Of a DNA stretch of 12,075 nt, positions 1-7,255 are shown piece after piece; position 1 is the first letter of the stretch; every line of letters begins with the position of its first letter. The position numbers and the translations under genes are program-made. The stretch comes from WFTC01 sp047635955. GTDB taxonomy: Bacteria > Patescibacteriota > Gracilibacteria > UBA1369 > 2-02-FULL-48-14. The stretch lies in assembly GCA_047635955.1 (NCBI GenBank), contig JBLIGW010000028.1, positions 1-12,075 on the forward strand. The letters run 5' to 3'. The notes beneath the pieces are model-generated. The model saw nothing but the letters and a program-made list of their open reading frames with translations. It was not told the origin of the DNA and ran no database searches.

Positions 1-1466
1 GCTTCTTCCAGCATTCGTCGCCCTAAACCAGCATGTTGTGAGGCTTTTTTATTACGGTCACCTGTTTTAACCTGGGCTCCATAAGTGTGAACCTCACGAA
101 CGATTGAAGCCCCCGTAAGCTCGGGGATGAAATGCGTTTCATTCTTCAAAAGCATTGAGGGGAATCTTAATCTCAAAAGTGAACAGATTTTGTCCCTTTC
201 TTTGTCGTTAAAACTAATAAAGAATTCTACTCCTTCAGAAGCCTCATACTCATGAACTCGAAGTTCGGTTGAATCCGCATCATAAGATTCTCCTTTGATT
301 TCTCTACATCGGATACAGCTGCAAACAATCCCTTTTTCATCCATTATTTTCTCAATGATTTGCCGCATATTTGTCTTTTGACTCCCTTCCAAAATACTTT
401 CTCCGGGGATGTCTCGAAACAGACGCTCCACCCGAACATACTCAGGAAGGTGTCGTTGCATTTCTATTAATAGATTCATCAAAACTTCGTCAGAATATGC
501 TTTGTAACGCCCCTCTTTCCACCACTGCTCTAGCTCAGCAAAAGGAGTCACTACGCAAGGGTAAATCTTCAGATGATCAGGTTTGAATGCAGGGTTCTCA
601 AAGAAATCTTTCACCATTGCCAGGTCCACTTCCGGAGTACTTCCTGGTAGATTTGGCATCAGGTGAACTGCCACCTTGAGTCCTGCATCCTTCAGAAGCT
701 TCATTGCGCTAATGGTGTCTTCAATAACCTCCCCTCTTTTGTTCAATTCCAGAATCGCGTTGTCTGTATGTTGAACTCCAATTTGTACTTTTGTGCATCC
801 TAGGTTTCGCATGTTGGCAATCTCCTCTTCTGTAATGTGGTCAGGGCGAGTTTCCAAGCTCAAACCGATAATCTTATGTTTACTTGTTTCGTTAACAACC
901 TGAGCTCCTTCCAGGGAATCTGACTGATCTTCGTTACAGGCGTTGTATAAAGCTTGTATGTAGTCAGACTGGTAAGTCCGAACGTAGGAGGAGAAAGTTC
1001 CCCCTAAAACAATCATTTCTATCTTTTCAGTTTCATGACCCTGTCGAGTCAGGCTATCTAAACGAGTATTCACCTGGTCCCTTGGGTGAAAGTCGTCTAA
1101 AACGGCTCGCATTGCCCCTGGCTCGTTTGAAAGGTAGGACTTTGGCATTCCTGGTTCAGTTGGGCAGAACACACACTCTCCAGGACAAGGATAGGGTTTT
1201 GTTAGGACTGTGATTACGGTAACCCCCGAAAGGGTTCTTACTTTTCTCTTACGAATCAGCTTTTGAAATTCAGTGTGGCCTTCCCAGCCTTCATCGATCA
1301 AGGTTTTATAAGCCACTTGAAGTTTGAAATTACTTGGAAGTTGAAAACCATGTTCACGAGCAAAGCGCTTTTTCATTTTGTGAAGCTGGTCTTCGGTAGA
1401 TATTTTATCCTCCACCGCTTGTTTGATGAAGCTTTTCAGGATAGTTTCTTCAGTGAGAACTTTCAT
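1..1466 (-). CDS. elp3: Elp3-family tRNA U34 carboxymethyltransferase (radical SAM + GNAT), 3' end cut by window
   Basis: Translating the minus strand from the ATG at 1466-1464 gives an open frame of 488 residues that runs off the window edge without a stop. Residues about 80-350 form a radical SAM domain. The iron-sulfur motif CPGECVFCPTEPG gives cysteines 94, 98 and 101 (CxxxCxxC), followed by the Elp3 hallmarks NEPGAMRA and EMIVLGGTFSSY. A C-terminal CSCIRCREIKGE segment matches the zinc/cysteine region before the acetyltransferase domain, and the last residues (HTYGAQV, QHAGLGRRMLEE) are the start of the GNAT fold. Elp3 uses acetyl-CoA and S-adenosylmethionine to make 5-carboxymethyluridine at tRNA position 34. 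In bacteria it works without the other Elongator subunits. It is divergent from the methyltransferase at 1481. No Shine-Dalgarno sequence precedes the ATG, but a promoter-like pair lies just upstream. The family call is firm; only the last part of the GNAT domain is missing. Confidence 0.95.
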   Translation of the reverse strand, partial: MKVLTEETILKSFIKQAVEDKISTEDQLHKMKKRFAREHGFQLPSNFKLQVAYKTLIDEGWEGHTEFQKLIRKRKVRTLSGVTVITVLTKPYPCPGECVFCPTEPGMPKSYLSNEPGAMRAVLDDFHPRDQVNTRLDSLTRQGHETEKIEMIVLGGTFSSYVRTYQSDYIQALYNACNEDQSDSLEGAQVVNETSKHKIIGLSLETRPDHITEEEIANMRNLGCTKVQIGVQHTDNAILELNKRGEVIEDTISAMKLLKDAGLKVAVHLMPNLPGSTPEVDLAMVKDFFENPAFKPDHLKIYPCVVTPFAELEQWWKEGRYKAYSDEVLMNLLIEMQRHLPEYVRVERLFRDIPGESILEGSQKTNMRQIIEKIMDEKGIVCSCIRCREIKGESYDADSTELRVHEYEASEGVEFFISFNDKERDKICSLLRLRFPSMLLKNETHFIPELTGASIVREVHTYGAQVKTGDRNKKASQHAGLGRRMLEE

Positions 1467-1473
1467 AATTTTA

Positions 1474-1504
1474 TATATAAGTGGACTCAAAAAGAATCCG
1501 TCAA
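1474..1504 (-). promoter_or_regulatory. Candidate elp3 promoter
   Basis: Read on the minus strand, TTGACG (1504-1499) is followed 18-19 bases later by TTATATATA, which contains the -10-like hexamer TATATA (1479-1474). The predicted transcript start falls at about the elp3 ATG (1466), so the mRNA would be leaderless. The -35 lies inside the first codons of the divergent methyltransferase gene. The same AT-rich block could serve as a -10 for the plus strand. Called by eye only. Confidence 0.4.
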
Positions 1505-2155
1505 AAGGTCAGGGATGATTATAACCAGATTGCTGGTGATTTTTCCAGTACAAGACAGCGGCAATGGAAAGATTTTCAAAGATTCTATCCTTACATAAAG
1601 TCTAAATCTTCCATTCTAGACCTGGGTTGTGGGAATGGTCGCCTCTTACTTTTTCTGAATGAACTTGGTTTTGGATCTTACCTTGGTGTGGATCAATCTG
1701 AAGGATTGTTAAAACAAGCACGACTCCAATTTCCTGAAATGAAGTTTCAGGAGTCTGACATGGGAAAACTAAAAAGAGGCCATCAAGACAAAGACATTGT
1801 TTTTGCTATTGCCTCCTTTCACCACCTACCACCGGCTGACCAATTAAAAGCTTTAAAGACTTGGCGTACTCATCTGAAGCCAGGAGGGGTCTTGATGATG
1901 ACAAACTGGAACCTTCATCAGAAAAAATATCGTAAGCGAATTCTCCAAAGTGTTTTAGCTGGCTATGGTTTTCGAGGATGCCTAGTCCCTTGGAAAAATG
2001 AAATCAGCCGATACTACTATGCGTTTACATTAAGACGATTAAATAAGTTGTTAAAAAAAGCGGGCTATCAAGTTATAGAAAATGAGTATGTATCTGATGG
2101 AAAATCAAGTAGCATCTTTTCAGCTAAAAACATTTTAAGTATTGCGACGGTATGA
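1481..2155 (+). CDS. Trm9/ALKBH8-like class I SAM methyltransferase
   Basis: 224 residues with a GTG start. The Rossmann methyltransferase signature ILDLGCGNGR is at residues 45-54, the acidic strand-2 end GVDQS at 69-73, the FHHL motif at 113-116 and LKPGG at 132-136. Several features recall the eukaryotic Trm9/ALKBH8 methyltransferases rather than a generic enzyme: YNQIAGDFSSTRQRQW near the N-terminus (14-29; compare YDxIAxxFSxTRxxxW), GNGR after the glycine loop, and LVPW followed by RYYYAF (168-182; compare VPW...RYYHVF). Trm9 methylates the carboxymethyl group made by Elp3 (cm5U to mcm5U). The divergent elp3 14 bases away fits that role. No Shine-Dalgarno sequence precedes the GTG. The stop overlaps the next start as ATGA, so it is co-translated with a WecG-type glycosyltransferase. 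The alternative is methylation of a surface glycan or lipid. Class I methyltransferase is certain; the tRNA role is inferred from motifs recalled from memory plus context. Confidence 0.8.
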   Translation: MDSKRIRQKVRDDYNQIAGDFSSTRQRQWKDFQRFYPYIKSKSSILDLGCGNGRLLLFLNELGFGSYLGVDQSEGLLKQARLQFPEMKFQESDMGKLKRGHQDKDIVFAIASFHHLPPADQLKALKTWRTHLKPGGVLMMTNWNLHQKKYRKRILQSVLAGYGFRGCLVPWKNEISRYYYAFTLRRLNKLLKKAGYQVIENEYVSDGKSSSIFSAKNILSIATV

Positions 2156-2928
2156 GATTCTTTGGATTAGAAATTCCGTCAGTAACTAGGGAGCAAGTCC
2201 TTCAACAGCTTGATTCTATTCGAGTGATCTACACTCCCAATCCAGAGATTTTATTGATGGCGAGGTCTGACAAGAAATATTTAAAAATTTTAAAGAATGC
2301 TGATGTTCTACTGCCTGACGGGAATGGCTTACAATTTGTAAGTACTTTGAAGCGTTTTCCTAGTCGACCCTTGAGAGCTTTTTTCTACCTCCCTGCTCTT
2401 TTCACATTCTTGTTTTTCAAAGCTCCTTTTAAAAAAGAAATACCTGAAATTATTCATGGTAGTGACTTTATGCATAGCGTTGTGGACTGGGCTGAACTCA
2501 GAAATAAATCTGTTTTCTTTTTAGGTTCTGAGCCTGGAATTGCAAAAAAAACGTCTGCTATTTTCTCTCGTAGAAATAAACAATTAGACATTGCTGGCTA
2601 CTCGCACTTTAACCCAGGTAAAGCGGCTTTCGAGCTAGTGAGAGATAGCAAGGCTCAGGTTGTTTTTGTTGCCTACGGGGCGCCAAAACAAGAAGAGTGG
2701 ATCAATGACTTCCTACCTAAGCTTCCCAATGTAGAGTTGATAATGGGAGTTGGCGGTTCTTTTGATTTTATCAGCGGTAAAACAAAACGAGCCCCTCGGT
2801 TTATGAGGAAGCTCGGTTTAGAGTGGTTTTGGAGACTCGCCTTGAATCCAGTCAAAAGAGCGGGTCGTATTTATAAGGCCTTCATTGAGTTCCCTGTTAT
2901 TTCCGTTTTTTTCGACGACTTGAAATAA
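2152..2928 (+). CDS. WecG/TagA/CpsF family glycosyltransferase
   Basis: 258 residues (family usually about 240-260), so complete. Family blocks occur in order: YTPNPEILLMA (27-37), LLPDGNGL with the conserved aspartate 56 (53-60), FFLGSEPG (122-129), VAYGAPKQEEW (173-183), GVGGSFDFISG (199-209), and the C-terminal APRFMRKLGLEWFWRL (214-229) with a basic tail thought to associate with the membrane. GT26 members add N-acetylmannosaminyl or related sugars to an undecaprenyl-linked acceptor for enterobacterial common antigen, teichoic acid linkage units or exopolysaccharide. The exact sugar cannot be read here. A hydrophobic stretch (77-91) interrupts the usual spacing after the DGNG motif. The ATG overlaps the preceding methyltransferase stop by 4 bases. 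The last 32 bases overlap the 3' end of the convergent small membrane protein gene. Confidence 0.92.
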   Translation: MRFFGLEIPSVTREQVLQQLDSIRVIYTPNPEILLMARSDKKYLKILKNADVLLPDGNGLQFVSTLKRFPSRPLRAFFYLPALFTFLFFKAPFKKEIPEIIHGSDFMHSVVDWAELRNKSVFFLGSEPGIAKKTSAIFSRRNKQLDIAGYSHFNPGKAAFELVRDSKAQVVFVAYGAPKQEEWINDFLPKLPNVELIMGVGGSFDFISGKTKRAPRFMRKLGLEWFWRLALNPVKRAGRIYKAFIEFPVISVFFDDLK

Positions 2929-3160
2929 CGTCTTCTGCGTTATCGATGAATGGTTTTACAAATTCAATAATGCTTTTTGTCATAAGCAATGGCTTTGTAA
3001 TGTAAGCATCGACTTTGTCTGCAAGCTCCTTTGCTCGATCAACAATCTTCACAACGTCGCGAAGAATGAATAGCAGGTAGAGTAGCGTAATAGAAACAAA
3101 CACAGTGAAAAGTGCGATACACACTGAAAGTGTTAGGTAGAGAATATCAATTGATTCCAT
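2897..3160 (-). CDS. Small single-helix membrane protein, unknown function
   Basis: 87 residues. A strong hydrophobic segment spans about residues 7-33 (SVCIALFTVFVSITLLYLLF), followed by an amphipathic, charged helix-forming stretch (34-80) and a basic tail RRKKRK. This gives an N-out or N-in single-pass protein with a cytosolic helix, broadly like DUF948/YtxH-type small membrane proteins, but I do not recognise a family. It starts 23 bases after the gatB stop on the same strand and is probably the last gene of the PH protein-gatB run. No Shine-Dalgarno sequence is visible. The stop lies 32 bases inside the convergent glycosyltransferase gene. Its coding nature is supported by the operon position and the clean membrane-plus-helix design. 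Confidence 0.75.
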   Translation of the reverse strand: MESIDILYLTLSVCIALFTVFVSITLLYLLFILRDVVKIVDRAKELADKVDAYITKPLLMTKSIIEFVKPFIDNAEDVISSRRKKRK

Positions 3161-3183
3161 GGCGGGAAGGTTAATTATGCTAA

Positions 3184-4620
3184 TTATAGCAGAAGTTTCT
3201 TCAGTATGTCATTAACCATTCCTGGGTTTGCTTGTCCCTTGCTTTCCTTCATCACGTATCCGACTAGTGACCCCATTGCTTTCATTTTCCCACCCTTGAT
3301 GTCTTCAATAGCTGAAGGGTTTGCTTCAATTGCCTTCTTACACATCTCTTCAATAGCTCCAGTGTCGCTTACCTGAGCCAATCCTTCCTCTTCAACAATT
3401 ACAGCAGGCATGGTTCCTGTCTTCATCATCTCATCAAAAACAGTCGATTTAGCCACTGAATTCGAGATTGTTCCTTTTTCTACTAGCTTAATTAGCTCAA
3501 CGAGGTGATCTTTACTTACTGGTGAATCAGCAATACTAAGCCCTGCATCCTTTAACTGCTTCACAAGAATAGTTCCTACAAATGAGTTGGCCGCCTTTGC
3601 GTTGCCAGAATCTTTTGCTGTGTGCTCAAATAAATCAGCCAAGTCTCGGCTTTCCGTGTAGAAAGTTGCTTCAATTTCTTTGAGTCCAAACTCTTCCATG
3701 AACCGTTCAAACTTAGCCAGTGGTAGTTCTGGGACTTCTTTTTTCCACCCCTCAATTTGTTCGTCCGTTAATACGATTGGTGGAATGTCTGGCTCTGGGA
3801 AGTAACGGTAATCAGCCGCGCTTTCTTTTGTTCTCATCACCACTGTTGTTCCTCGGTCATCGTCCCAACCTACTGTTTTTTCCTCTGTTGAGGGTGTGCC
3901 TGCGTTCCATAGTTTTGTCTGACGTTTAATTTCGTAATTAATCGCCATTTCAAGTGAACGAAAAGAGTTGAGGTTTTTAATCTCAGCTCGAGGGTAAAGC
4001 TTGTCCTCTCCCATTGGTCGAAGAGAAACACTAGCGTCAAAACGCATCATTCCTTTTTCCATGTCACACTTACTGCTTCCTACGTATCTCAGAATTTTTT
4101 GTACACTTTCTGCCAAGACTCTTGCTTCTTCAGCGCTTCTTAAATCTGGGTCAGTTACTATTTCCATCAGTGGAGCTCCCGCTCGGTTGAAATCAAGCAA
4201 AGTGTCCTTCCCTGTGTGAACAAGCTTCCCTGCGTCACATTCAAGATGAAGTCGGGTTATTCCAATCTTTTTCTTTTCGCCGTTAATTAAAATGTCCACC
4301 ACTCCATTGTTTGAGATAGGTTCGTCAAATTGAGAGATCTGATAACCGTAAGGTAGATCTGGATAAAAGTAGTTTTTTCTGTCGAATTTTGAATATTTTG
4401 CCAATTCACAACCAAGTGCCAAAGCGGCCTTTGCTCCTTTTTCAATGGCTTCTCTGCTTGGAACAGGCAGTGTTCCTGGCATTCCCATGCAAATAGCGCT
4501 CACATTTGTGTTTGGCTCTTTCCCAAAAGAATCATTGCTTGCCGGAGAGAAGAACTTACTCTTCGTGTCAATTTGTGCATGAATCTCTAAACCGATAATT
4601 ACTTCATACTCTGTAGTCAT
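3184..4620 (-). CDS. gatB: Aspartyl/glutamyl-tRNA(Asn/Gln) amidotransferase subunit B
   Basis: 478 residues, the normal length. The N-terminal YEVIIGLEIHAQ, the signature DRKNYFYPDLPYGYQISQ, DFNRAGAPLMEIVTDPD and CDMEKGMMRFDASVSLRP are all classic GatB, and the C-terminal half carries the YqeY-like tRNA-binding helical domain ending in QANPGMVNDILKKLLL. GatB activates the carboxyl group of Glu- or Asp-charged tRNA with ATP and uses ammonia delivered from GatA to make Gln-tRNA(Gln) or Asn-tRNA(Asn). Its presence implies that this cell lacks a direct Gln and/or Asn charging route. gatA and gatC are not in the window, so the GatCAB genes are scattered. The ATG at 4620 is 12 bases after the upstream gene's tandem TAG TAA stops. 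No Shine-Dalgarno sequence is seen. Confidence 0.98.
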   Translation of the reverse strand: MTTEYEVIIGLEIHAQIDTKSKFFSPASNDSFGKEPNTNVSAICMGMPGTLPVPSREAIEKGAKAALALGCELAKYSKFDRKNYFYPDLPYGYQISQFDEPISNNGVVDILINGEKKKIGITRLHLECDAGKLVHTGKDTLLDFNRAGAPLMEIVTDPDLRSAEEARVLAESVQKILRYVGSSKCDMEKGMMRFDASVSLRPMGEDKLYPRAEIKNLNSFRSLEMAINYEIKRQTKLWNAGTPSTEEKTVGWDDDRGTTVVMRTKESAADYRYFPEPDIPPIVLTDEQIEGWKKEVPELPLAKFERFMEEFGLKEIEATFYTESRDLADLFEHTAKDSGNAKAANSFVGTILVKQLKDAGLSIADSPVSKDHLVELIKLVEKGTISNSVAKSTVFDEMMKTGTMPAVIVEEEGLAQVSDTGAIEEMCKKAIEANPSAIEDIKGGKMKAMGSLVGYVMKESKGQANPGMVNDILKKLLL

Positions 4621-4632
4621 GGCTGAAGCTTA

Positions 4633-5202
4633 CTATTTTTTAGGGGCAGTACGCAATAAGTTCACTAATAAATCTTTTAACTTCCCGTGGTCTTCAAAAT
4701 TTTGTTTCCGCATGAAATTTGTTTGATTCGCAATAATGTGCCGTTCAATTTTTCGTGGTGAGGCTACTTTCTCAATACTAATTGGCTCTCCACTCATGTG
4801 CTCAACTTGAAGATCTCCAAATCTGAGTACGGTTCCCCAAAAACCCTTAATTTCATGACTAATTCCTTCAATGTTTCCGTATTCAATTCTTGTGGTTGCT
4901 TGGTCGATAAACGAATTCCATTCATGGTCAATTACGCCCAAATTGGTAACGATCCAGACATCCAGGTACCACTGCAAAACACGATAAGCAAAAAGCAAAA
5001 TTCCCATTCCCGCCCAAGCCCCCCAGAGTAGGCTAAAAGGAGCAAGTGGGAATAAAGCGTAAGCCACTCCAGGCATTACCATCCCCAAAAACATGATCTT
5101 AAAAAGCTTCGGGTAGATAACAAAAGGATGGGTGTGTCCAACGTATTGAATGTCCTCCCCCTTGTTTAATAAGTTTCTGAAGGCAATGTGGTCTAATATC
5201 AT
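4633..5202 (-). CDS. PH-domain membrane protein (bacterial PH, YdbS-like)
   Basis: 189 residues. A short N-terminal soluble part with GEDIQYVGHTHPFV leads into two hydrophobic helices (about 34-55 and 57-78), then the bacterial PH-like segment YLDVWIVTNLGVIDHEW, which resembles the 'vT..Rli' start of bPH_2 domains, and a beta-rich region ending in a helix (FGDLQVEHMSGEP, SPRKIERHI). Such proteins are common beside housekeeping genes in CPR genomes. Their function is unknown, perhaps a membrane-anchored scaffold. It leads the run that continues into gatB and the 87-residue protein, and ends in adjacent TAG and TAA codons. It is divergent from signal peptidase I. The domain call rests on pattern resemblance. 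Confidence 0.75.
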   Translation of the reverse strand: MILDHIAFRNLLNKGEDIQYVGHTHPFVIYPKLFKIMFLGMVMPGVAYALFPLAPFSLLWGAWAGMGILLFAYRVLQWYLDVWIVTNLGVIDHEWNSFIDQATTRIEYGNIEGISHEIKGFWGTVLRFGDLQVEHMSGEPISIEKVASPRKIERHIIANQTNFMRKQNFEDHGKLKDLLVNLLRTAPKK

Positions 5203-5238
5203 TGTGCGTGTGTAAGTTCCCTGATAAGCTCTCCCCCG

Positions 5239-5244
5239 TATTGT
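5239..5244 (+). promoter_or_regulatory. Candidate -10 element for lepB
   Basis: TATTGT lies 8 bases before the second possible ATG of lepB (5253). Its complement also reads TACAAT on the minus strand at 5245-5240, so it could serve the PH-protein gene too. No good -35 was found. Weak evidence. Confidence 0.25.
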
Positions 5245-5246
5245 AC

Positions 5247-5909
5247 ATGACTATGCCTACGAAAAAAACGAAAGCCTTCATCATTGACCTTCTGACCGAC
5301 GTATTGATCGTTCTGTTTTTAGTTTTAGTGATCAGACAGTTTGTTTACGCGCCTTTCCGTGTTGATGGATCTTCCATGTGTGACACCTTTAATGTTTATG
5401 ATGGCGAATGCAACCAAGGTAGAGGTGAGTTCATATTAACTTCACGATTTCCGACTTGGTCAATCTTTGGCTTAAGTCTTTCAAACGTTAATAGAGGTGA
5501 TGTAATTGTTTTCCAAGCCCCCCATTCTGATGACAAAGAGTTCTACATTAAAAGAGTTATTGGAATTGCTGGTGACACTATTAAAATTGCAGACGGTCTA
5601 GTTTACCGACTCAATGAAGAAGGTGATTTTATTGAGCTCGATGAGGCCTACCTCAATGAAGACAATGTTGGCAACACCAACCCTTACCATCGAACAGAGA
5701 TGATTTATGAGGTTCCTGAAGACAAGTACTTTGTTCTTGGGGATAACCGTCAAGTTAGTAGTGACTCCAGACGTTGTTTCCAAAGTTCTGGGTGTGTTGG
5801 TGAAAGTAGCTTTTATCTAGAAGATGATGCGGTAGAAGGGAAAGTGCGATTGGTAATTTTCCCACTCACACACATTCGTTGGATTTCGAGTTACGATTAC
5901 TCACTTTAG
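5247..5909 (+). CDS. lepB: Signal peptidase I
   Basis: 220 residues from the ATG at 5247. One N-terminal transmembrane helix (about 12-31) leads to the S26 boxes. Box B is FRVDGSSMCDTF, with nucleophile Ser43 just before Met44. Box D is FYIKRVIGIAGD, with general base Lys102. Box E is LGDNRQVSSDSR. The enzyme cleaves signal peptides of exported proteins on the outer face of the membrane. Four cysteines (45, 55 and two in RRCFQSSGC) lie in the exported domain and could pair. The frame is open back to a TTG at 5202, but those 15 extra residues lack helix character. I prefer ATG 5247, with ATG 5253 equally possible and better placed for a leaderless start. The stop overlaps the convergent gene by 9 bases. 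Confidence 0.95.
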   Translation: MTMPTKKTKAFIIDLLTDVLIVLFLVLVIRQFVYAPFRVDGSSMCDTFNVYDGECNQGRGEFILTSRFPTWSIFGLSLSNVNRGDVIVFQAPHSDDKEFYIKRVIGIAGDTIKIADGLVYRLNEEGDFIELDEAYLNEDNVGNTNPYHRTEMIYEVPEDKYFVLGDNRQVSSDSRRCFQSSGCVGESSFYLEDDAVEGKVRLVIFPLTHIRWISSYDYSL

Positions 5910-6320
5910 ATCGTCTCTTTGGCTTAGGTAAAACTCAAATAACATAATCAGAACAACTAGGAGCGAGCCGTTCCAGATTCTTAAGAGTCCCAACATTAAA
6001 AGAGCCAAACATAGGTTGGTACAAAAACTAAGCAGGAAACCTTGCCTCAAGGATATCATTACGTGCTTCACATAGATTCGGTCGTCTGACTTCCATTTTT
6101 TAAAGAAAAACAAGAGTAATCCAAATGTCCCTGTTAAGGTCATTATGCTTGTTGTGAAAAACAAAGTCAGGGCCAGTGATGTTGATGTGTAGGGGTCTAA
6201 CCTGTTAACCACCAAAAGTAGTCCGGTCCAACTCAGTAATGTCGCCATAGCAACGCTAGCTACGATTCTTAATTGAGGAATCAGTAGTAAGTCACGATGC
6301 TGTATCGGTCGACGTTCCAT
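5901..6320 (-). CDS. Four-helix integral membrane protein, unknown function
   Basis: 139 residues, largely hydrophobic, with likely helices at about 17-39, 47-73, 92-113 and 117-131. Charged loops include KKWKSDDRIYVKH (74-86) and the C-terminal SQRDDLK. No family is recognised. Similar short polytopic proteins next to housekeeping genes are frequent in CPR genomes, where they usually remain hypothetical. The reading frame is the only long one here, it fills the gap between lepB and fmt, and its hydrophobic segments are cleanly spaced, so I take it as real. The stop (TGA) overlaps the lepB stop region by 9 bases. The start is divergent from fmt across 41 bases. Confidence 0.72.
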   Translation of the reverse strand: MERRPIQHRDLLLIPQLRIVASVAMATLLSWTGLLLVVNRLDPYTSTSLALTLFFTTSIMTLTGTFGLLLFFFKKWKSDDRIYVKHVMISLRQGFLLSFCTNLCLALLMLGLLRIWNGSLLVVLIMLFEFYLSQRDDLK

Positions 6321-6326
6321 TTCGCT

Positions 6327-6332
6327 ATGATA
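6327..6332 (-). promoter_or_regulatory. Candidate -10 element for the 139-residue membrane protein
   Basis: On the minus strand TATCAT ends 6 bases before the ATG at 6320, which would give a leaderless transcript. The plus strand reads TATGAT one base earlier (6326-6331), a possible -10 for fmt with a leader of about 25 bases. No clear -35 on either strand. Confidence 0.25.
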
Positions 6333-6361
6333 AGAGGGCTCGGGCAGTTTAACAGATATTC

Positions 6362-7255
6362 ATGGCCATTTCACTTCTTTTCTTCTCAAGTGCGGAGATC
6401 TCTCTACCACTGCTCAAGTCATTAATCAGTGATGAATCTTTTGAGATTCAAGCCTTGATCTGCCAGCCTGATAGGCCAGCTGGCCGAGGCAAAAACATGA
6501 AAGCTCCAGCGACAAAAAAACTAGCTGAAGAAAGTGGTATTGAAGTTTTCCAACCAAGTAAGTTGTCTGACGCTCAGAACCTGCTAAATCTGCTTAATAA
6601 AGATAAACCAGATTTTATTCTCACTTTTGCTTATGGGCAGATTATGAACCAAGACTGGTTGAACCTCCCTAATGTCAAATCTTTGAATGTTCATACTTCC
6701 CTGCTACCTAAATACAGAGGAGCTTCACCTATTCAAGCCGCCCTGCTTAATGGGGACAAGGAGTCGGGAATAACTTTAATGGAGATGGTGAGAAAAATGG
6801 ACGCGGGGCCCTTTGCCTTTCAAGACAAAGTCTCTATTGATGGGGTGACGACTGCCGGTACTTTGCACGATCAACTTGCTGAACTCGCTGCTAAGCTTGT
6901 ACCTGATCACTTAAAAAGTATCTCCGCTAATCCTGATCAATTCACAGAACAAAATGAGAGCCAAGCCAGCCATTGCAGTAAAATCACACGTGAAGATGGT
7001 TTTGTTGATTTCAAGTCAAACTCTGAACTTATAGTTAGGCAGTTTCAAGCTTATAGTCCCTGGCCTGGTATCTGGACCACATTCAAAGGTAAGCGTTTAA
7101 AAATCCTAGACTGTAAAATCAGCGATAATGAAGCAGGCTTGGTCATAAATGGAGTTGAAATTCTAAAGCTACAGCTGGAGGGGAAAAAACCACTACTTGC
7201 TAAAGACTTTTTGTTGGGTCAATCTGACTTCTCTTCAGAGTCACTCCCTTCTTAA
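6362..7255 (+). CDS. fmt: Methionyl-tRNA formyltransferase
   Basis: 297 residues, slightly shorter than the usual 305-315. The formyltransferase domain carries QPDRPAGRGKNMKAPATKK (35-53), the catalytic NVH of SLNVHTSLLPKYRGASPIQ (Asn109, His111) and the catalytic aspartate of RKMDAGP (Asp147). The C-terminal domain has SKITREDGFVDF and AYSPWPGIWTTFKGKRLKIL. It transfers a formyl group from 10-formyltetrahydrofolate to initiator Met-tRNA. The N-terminal FFSSAEISLPLL replaces the common F-G-T-P-x-F pattern but keeps the fold position. No Shine-Dalgarno sequence precedes the ATG. The final 56 bases overlap the 3' end of the convergent O-antigen ligase gene, so both C-termini share DNA. No partner such as def is adjacent. 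Confidence 0.97.
   Translation: MAISLLFFSSAEISLPLLKSLISDESFEIQALICQPDRPAGRGKNMKAPATKKLAEESGIEVFQPSKLSDAQNLLNLLNKDKPDFILTFAYGQIMNQDWLNLPNVKSLNVHTSLLPKYRGASPIQAALLNGDKESGITLMEMVRKMDAGPFAFQDKVSIDGVTTAGTLHDQLAELAAKLVPDHLKSISANPDQFTEQNESQASHCSKITREDGFVDFKSNSELIVRQFQAYSPWPGIWTTFKGKRLKILDCKISDNEAGLVINGVEILKLQLEGKKPLLAKDFLLGQSDFSSESLPS

Noticed and set aside
371..586. Plus-strand open frame of 71 residues
   Set aside because: Fully antisense to the conserved elp3 radical SAM region; no recognisable features.
1263..1598. Plus-strand open frame of 111 residues
   Set aside because: It lies antisense to the start of elp3 and out of frame with the methyltransferase, both of which have clear family motifs.
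3720..4219. Two plus-strand open frames (3720-3929 and 4001-4219)
   Set aside because: Both are antisense to conserved gatB blocks.
5202..5246. TTG-initiated extension of lepB by 15 residues
   Set aside because: The start abuts the divergent gene's ATG, the added residues lack signal-peptidase character, and two ATGs lie just before the membrane helix.
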